Part shown: in pieces, positions 30,731 to 34,526 of the stretch
Numbering within the stretch: position 1 is the first letter of the stretch
Layout of the letters: every line of letters starts with the position of its first letter
Assembly (NCBI GenBank): GCA_029266525.1
Contig: JAQSWQ010000033.1
Coordinates: forward strand, 1-34,526
Length of the DNA stretch: 34,526 nucleotides
Direction of reading: 5' to 3'
Source of the DNA: Microvirga sp.
Lineage (GTDB): Bacteria; Pseudomonadota; Alphaproteobacteria; Rhizobiales; Beijerinckiaceae
Program-made: the position numbers and the translations under genes
The notes under the pieces: model-generated
Seen by the model: only the letters and a program-made list of their open reading frames with translations
Databases searched by the model: none
What the model was told of the DNA's origin: nothing

Positions 30731-33312
30731 TGCACGGCACCCTTCCCGCCCGCCCGACGCCGCGCGGCCGGCCGCGCATGCCGCTCGTGCTGCGCCTTGC
30801 GCTTCGCGAGCTGCGCGGCGGCCTCAAAGGCTTCGGCATCTTTCTCGCCTGCATCGCGCTCGGGGTCGCGGCGATCGCCGGCGTGTCGTCGATCTCGCGC
30901 TCGCTGACCGAGGGGCTCGGCAAGGAAGGCCGCAAGATCCTCGGCGCCGACGTGACCTTCGGCCTGTTCCACCGCGAGGCGAGCGAGGCCGAGCGCGCCT
31001 TCTTCGCGACGCAGGGGCGGGTCTCGGCGGTCGCGACCATGCGCGCGATGGCGCTCGCCGGCGACAGGGGTTCGGCCCTCATCGAGATGAAGGCCGTGGA
31101 CGCCCGCTACCCGACGGTCGGCGCGCTCGTGACCGAGCCGGCCGGCGCGCCGGCCGAGCTGCTCGAAGCCCGCGGCGGGGCGTTCGGCGCGCTCGCCGAC
31201 CCGGCGCTGCTCATCCGGCTCGACCTGAAGCCCGGCGACCGCGTCATGGTCGGTGCCGCGACGTTCGAGATCCGGGCGAGCCTCGTGTCCGAGCCCGACA
31301 AGATCGCGAGCGGCGTCGGCTTCGGCCCGCGCTTCCTGATCTCGCAGGAGGGCTTGAGGGCGACCGGGCTCCTGCAGCCGGGAAGCCTGGTGCGCTGGAT
31401 CTATCGCGTCGAGCTGCCCGGCGCCCTGTCGAGCGACGCCGAGCTCGAGCGCGTTGCGGCGGCGGCGAACCGCGCCTTCCCGGAGGCGGGCTGGGAGATC
31501 CGCTCGCGCGTCAATGCCGATCCGCGCTTTGCCCGCAACATCGAGCGCTTCACCCAGTTCCTCACGCTCGTCGGGCTGACGGCGCTTCTCGTCGGCGGCG
31601 TCGGCGTCGCGAATGCGGTGCGCGGCTTCGTCGACCGCAAGCGCGGCTCGATCGCAACGCTGAAGAGCCTCGGCGCGCCCGGCGGGCAGGTGGTCGCGCT
31701 CTACCTCCTCCAGGTGCTCATGATCGCCGGGCTCGGCCTCCTGATCGGGCTCGGCGTCGGTGCGGCGCTGCCCTTCGCGGTCTCGGGCCTGTTCGGCGCG
31801 ATGCTGCCGATACCGCTCTCGCCGACGCTTGCCTGGAGCGAGCTTGCGCTGGCCGCGCTGTACGGGCTTCTCACGGCGCTCGCCTTCGCGATCGCGCCGC
31901 TCGGGCGGGCGCATGACGTGCCGGTCTCGGGGTTGTTCCGCGACCATGTCGACCCCGAGCGCCGCTTCCCGCGCCGGCGCTACCTCGCGATCCTTGCCGT
32001 CTCGATCCTCCTCCTCGTCGCGCTCTCGCTCGCGGCTGCCTACGACCGCAAGATCGCGCTGATCTTCATCGGCGCGGCCGCCGGCGCCTTTGCGCTCCTT
32101 CGCGTCGTCGCGGGCGGCATCATGACGCTCGCGCGTCGCCTGCCGCGCCCGCGCCGGCCGACGCCGCGCCTCGCGCTCACCAATCTCTACCGGCCCGGCG
32201 CGCTGACTCCCTCCCTGGTTCTGTCGCTCGGATTGGGCATCACGCTGCTCGTGACGCTCGCGATCATCGACGTGAACCTCACGCGCCAGCTCACCCGCAG
32301 CCTGCCCGAGAAGGCGCCGAGCTTCTTCTTCATCGACATTCCAAGCTCCGAGGCGGCGAGCTTCGACGAGCATATGCGCGGCTTCGCGCCCCTGGCGAAG
32401 CTCGAGCGCGTGCCGATGATGCGCGGCCGGCTGGTCTCGCTGAAGGGCGTGCCGGTCGCCGAGATCAAGGCCTCGGACCAGGTCGCCTGGGTGCTCGACG
32501 GCGACCGCGGCATCACCTACGCGGCCGAGCTCCCCGAGGGCTCGGAGGTCGTCGCCGGGCAGTGGTGGCCGAAGGACCACTCCGGCAAGCCGCTCGTCTC
32601 CTTCGACCAGAAGATCGCCGAAGGGCTCGACCTCAAGGTCGGCGACGAGATCGTGGTCAATGTGCTCGGCCGCAACATCGCGGCGACGATCGCAAGCCTG
32701 CGCACGGTCGAATGGCGCACGCTCGGCATCAACTTCGTCATGGTGTTCTCGCCGAACAGCTTCGCCGGCGCGCCGCACACGCATCTGGCCACGGTGACCT
32801 TCCCGAACGGCGCCGACGCGGCCCGCGACGCGGCGATCCTGCGCGAGACCGCCCGGGCCTTCCCGGCCGTGACCAGTCTCAGGGTCAAGGACGCGCTCGA
32901 GGCCTTCAACGACATCGTCGCCCAGCTCGTGATGGCGATCCGGGGCGCGAGCTCGATCGCACTCGCCGCGAGCGTGCTCGTCCTTGCCGGCGCGCTCGCC
33001 GCGAGCCATCGGGCGCGGCTCTACGACGCCGTGATCCTCAAGACGCTCGGCGCCACCCGGGCGCGGCTTCTTTCCGCCTACGCGCTCGAATACGGGCTCC
33101 TCGGGCTCGCGACGGCGGTATTCGGCCTCATCGCCGGGGCGATCGCGGCCTATTTCATCATCACGCGGGTGATGAACATGCCTTTTTCGGCGGATTTCTC
33201 CAGCGCCGTTCCGGCCGCAGGGCTCGCGGTCGTGGTCGCCGTGACGCTCGGCCTTGCCGGCACCTGGCGGATCCTCAGCCAGAAGCCCGCGCCGTACCTG
33301 CAGAACCTCTAG
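30730..33312 (+). CDS. FtsX/MacB-type ABC transporter permease (DUF214-like, long form)
   Basis: An 860-residue permease with two FtsX domains, each preceded by a large extracytoplasmic part. The N-terminus LRLALRELRGGLKGFGIFLACIALGVAAIAG is typical of the YbbP group, which works with a YbbA-type ATPase and has been linked to lipid or lysophospholipid handling. Helices cluster near residues 30-50, 270-370, 410-470 and 720-840. No ATPase gene is adjacent in the window. ATG 30730 overlaps a short leader frame (TGATG); ATG 30778 would start at MPLVLRLALREL and is an alternative. Confidence 0.9.
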   Translation: MHGTLPARPTPRGRPRMPLVLRLALRELRGGLKGFGIFLACIALGVAAIAGVSSISRSLTEGLGKEGRKILGADVTFGLFHREASEAERAFFATQGRVSAVATMRAMALAGDRGSALIEMKAVDARYPTVGALVTEPAGAPAELLEARGGAFGALADPALLIRLDLKPGDRVMVGAATFEIRASLVSEPDKIASGVGFGPRFLISQEGLRATGLLQPGSLVRWIYRVELPGALSSDAELERVAAAANRAFPEAGWEIRSRVNADPRFARNIERFTQFLTLVGLTALLVGGVGVANAVRGFVDRKRGSIATLKSLGAPGGQVVALYLLQVLMIAGLGLLIGLGVGAALPFAVSGLFGAMLPIPLSPTLAWSELALAALYGLLTALAFAIAPLGRAHDVPVSGLFRDHVDPERRFPRRRYLAILAVSILLLVALSLAAAYDRKIALIFIGAAAGAFALLRVVAGGIMTLARRLPRPRRPTPRLALTNLYRPGALTPSLVLSLGLGITLLVTLAIIDVNLTRQLTRSLPEKAPSFFFIDIPSSEAASFDEHMRGFAPLAKLERVPMMRGRLVSLKGVPVAEIKASDQVAWVLDGDRGITYAAELPEGSEVVAGQWWPKDHSGKPLVSFDQKIAEGLDLKVGDEIVVNVLGRNIAATIASLRTVEWRTLGINFVMVFSPNSFAGAPHTHLATVTFPNGADAARDAAILRETARAFPAVTSLRVKDALEAFNDIVAQLVMAIRGASSIALAASVLVLAGALAASHRARLYDAVILKTLGATRARLLSAYALEYGLLGLATAVFGLIAGAIAAYFIITRVMNMPFSADFSSAVPAAGLAVVVAVTLGLAGTWRILSQKPAPYLQNL

Positions 33313-33343
33313 ACTGCGGGACCGGGTTAACAGGAATTAATCT

Positions 33344-33357
33344 TTACTCCTGAGTAA
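33344..33357. promoter_or_regulatory. Small palindrome upstream of the Bax inhibitor-1 family gene
   Basis: TTACTC-CT-GAGTAA is a perfect palindrome 150 bases before the ATG at 33507, in an unusually A+T-rich patch of the 194-base intergenic region. Just upstream TTAA-N6-TTAA (33327-33340) resembles a CtrA box but with one base too few. Either could be regulatory; no clear -35/-10 pair was found. Confidence 0.3.
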
Positions 33358-33506
33358 CTTGCGGGGGCGGCTGGAAAGCCGAGACGCCTCTTGCGCGCAA
33401 CTCCGGTTCACATCATATTTCAGCACGAGGCGCCGAGGTCGGCGCCGAGGGGACGCGTGCGCCCTCTTCACAGGAATTCCACGCGCAGAGAGTTCAGAGG
33501 ACTCCC

Positions 33507-34316
33507 ATGCAGCAGTTCAACCCCAACCCGTCCGCCTGGGGCGGCACAGTCGCCCGGCCGCAGGTCGAGGTCGATCAGGGCCTGCGCGCCTTCATGCTCG
33601 GCGTGTACAACAACATGGTCCTGGGGCTTGCGATCTCGGCGCTCGTCGCGCTCGGCGTCAACAAGTTCGCGGTGACCGCGAACGTCGCCGAGGCCTATCG
33701 CAACGCGGCCGGCCAGGCCGTGCGCATGAGCGGCCAGTACCTGACCCCGTTCGGCTACACGCTCTACGGCACCCCGCTGATGTGGGTGGTGGCGCTCGCG
33801 CCGCTCGCCTTCATCTTCTTCTTCTCGTTCCGCATGGACCGCATGTCGGCGGCGACCGCGCGGACGACCTTCTTCGCCTTTGCGGCGGTGATGGGCGCCT
33901 CGCTCTCGACCATCCTCTTGCGCTACACCGGCGCGAGCGTCGTCCAGGTGTTCTTCATCACGGCCGCCTCCTTCGGCGCGCTCAGCCTGTATGGCTACAC
34001 CACCAGCCGCAGCCTGTCGGGCATGGGCTCGTTCCTGCTGATGGGGCTGATCGGCCTCATCATCGTGATGCTGGTCAACATCTGGCTGCAGTCGCCGGCG
34101 CTGCAGTTCGCGATCTCGGCCCTCGGCGTGCTGATCTTCGCGGGCCTTACCGCCTACGACACGCAGAAACTCAAGGAGTTGTATCTCTACGAGCTCGGCA
34201 CGCCGGATGGCGAGGTGGCGGCCAAGGCGTCGATCTTCGGCGCGCTGACCCTCTATCTCGACTTCATCAACATGTTCCAGTTCCTGCTCGCCCTGTTCGG
34301 GAACCGCAACGAGTAA
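33507..34316 (+). CDS. Bax inhibitor-1/YccA family membrane protein
   Basis: A 269-residue protein with a polar N-terminus (QQFNPNPSAWGG) and about seven transmembrane helices. Family motifs are LRAFMLGVYNNMVLGLAISAL, TPLMWVVALAPLAFIFFFSF and, near the end, LIFAGLTAYDTQKLKELY with the conserved Asp pair region of this pH-sensitive calcium-leak family. The bacterial role is unclear; YccA modulates FtsH. AGAGGACTCCC precedes the ATG. A strong intrinsic terminator follows. Confidence 0.93.
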   Translation: MQQFNPNPSAWGGTVARPQVEVDQGLRAFMLGVYNNMVLGLAISALVALGVNKFAVTANVAEAYRNAAGQAVRMSGQYLTPFGYTLYGTPLMWVVALAPLAFIFFFSFRMDRMSAATARTTFFAFAAVMGASLSTILLRYTGASVVQVFFITAASFGALSLYGYTTSRSLSGMGSFLLMGLIGLIIVMLVNIWLQSPALQFAISALGVLIFAGLTAYDTQKLKELYLYELGTPDGEVAAKASIFGALTLYLDFINMFQFLLALFGNRNE

Positions 34317-34339
34317 GGACCTCGAGCATCGAGGACGCG

Positions 34340-34368
34340 AAAGCCCCGGCGAGAGCCGGGGCTTTTTT
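34340..34368 (+). terminator. Intrinsic terminator of the Bax inhibitor-1 family gene
   Basis: AAAGCCCCGGC (34340-34350), a GAGA tetraloop, and GCCGGGGCTTT (34355-34365) form a perfect 11-base stem followed by further T residues. It lies 24 bases after the stop and is the clearest rho-independent terminator in the window. Confidence 0.93.
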
Positions 34369-34379
34369 CTGGCGCGTGC

Positions 34380-34408
34380 TTGACTCTTTCTGAATAATAT
34401 CCTATACA
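34380..34408 (+). promoter_or_regulatory. Sigma-70-type promoter for a gene beyond the window
   Basis: TTGACT (34380-34385), 17 bases, TATACA (34403-34408) is a near-consensus housekeeping promoter directly after the terminator. The 118 bases that follow hold no certain gene; an ATG at 34455 opens a frame to the window end (MRVGSGGFVGGENAPV then RRGRPKPG), whose basic segment may be the start of a DNA-binding protein, but it cannot be judged from 24 codons. Confidence 0.6.
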
Positions 34409-34526
34409 CCTGCTTGTCCCGGCCCAATCGAGGGGCGTGTGCGCAGCGTGGCTCATGCGGGTCGGGAGCGGTGGCTTCGTCGGAGGGGAGAACGCGCCCG
34501 TCCGGCGGGGCAGGCCCAAGCCTGGT

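Noticed and set aside
30484-33009. An 841-codon open frame opposite the FtsX-type permease
   Set aside because: Composition is Arg/Asp/Glu/Gln-rich without domains, and it is fully antisense to a convincing membrane protein.
33327-33340. CtrA box upstream of the Bax inhibitor-1 family gene
   Set aside because: The two TTAA blocks are 6, not 7, bases apart, so it does not meet the consensus.
34455-34526. Start of a regulator gene with an RRGRPKPG segment
   Set aside because: Only 24 codons are visible, no strong ribosome-binding site precedes the ATG, and the frame cannot be verified inside the window.

Overview
The window is a high-G+C chromosomal segment of an alphaproteobacterium, most likely of the order Hyphomicrobiales (Rhizobiales). 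Supporting signs are a membrane-bound ferritin gene (mbfA) preceded by an Irr-type iron control element, a perfect CtrA box, a sigma-32-like promoter of the alphaproteobacterial type before grpE, the short form of gpmA, and gene neighbourhoods familiar from that order (pyrF/DUF1330/dapB/gpmA and lpo-like/rsmI/yraN/gshB). Genus cannot be told from the sequence alone. Coding density is high. No rRNA, tRNA, CRISPR array, insertion sequence or complete prophage was recognised.

Positions 1-7800 are mostly housekeeping: the end of a malic enzyme, pyrF, a DUF4160 pseudogene with two DUF2442 genes (toxin-antitoxin-like), two DUF1330 genes, dapB, gpmA, an acetyltransferase, exported proteins of unknown role, grpE, and a tiny gene whose product resembles the anti-sigma factor NepR behind a CtrA box. 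Positions 7800-13430 hold glnD and an ssuABC-type transporter operon with its own promoter. Positions 13430-18900 hold an OsmC-type peroxidase, a hicBA pair with a frameshifted toxin gene between inverted 20-bp repeats, gshB, two tiny membrane-protein genes, yraN, rsmI and a divergent lipoprotein.

Positions 18900-24100 carry a threonine aldolase, an acyltransferase, an aldehyde dehydrogenase, an apparently intact higBA module and a short-chain dehydrogenase. Positions 24150-27430 are the most accessory-looking stretch: a GH19-type lysozyme with a C-terminal MucR/Ros-like helical domain, a cysteine-rich exported protein, then a tungstate transporter (tupAB) lacking its ATPase gene and preceded by two tandem palindromes. 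Positions 27430-34526 return to chromosomal genes: YbaK-like deacylase, metallophosphoesterase, mbfA, a Nudix hydrolase, an FtsX-type permease and a Bax-inhibitor-1 family protein with a clear terminator.

The most unusual items are the lysozyme/MucR-like fusion, the tandem palindromes before tupA, the CtrA box with the NepR-like micro-gene, the hicBA cassette whose right repeat encodes the end of gshB, and a family of intergenic hairpins built from GGCGAAT-like heptamers. Two of three toxin-antitoxin-like loci are broken by frameshifts, which suggests decay of accessory modules on a stable backbone.
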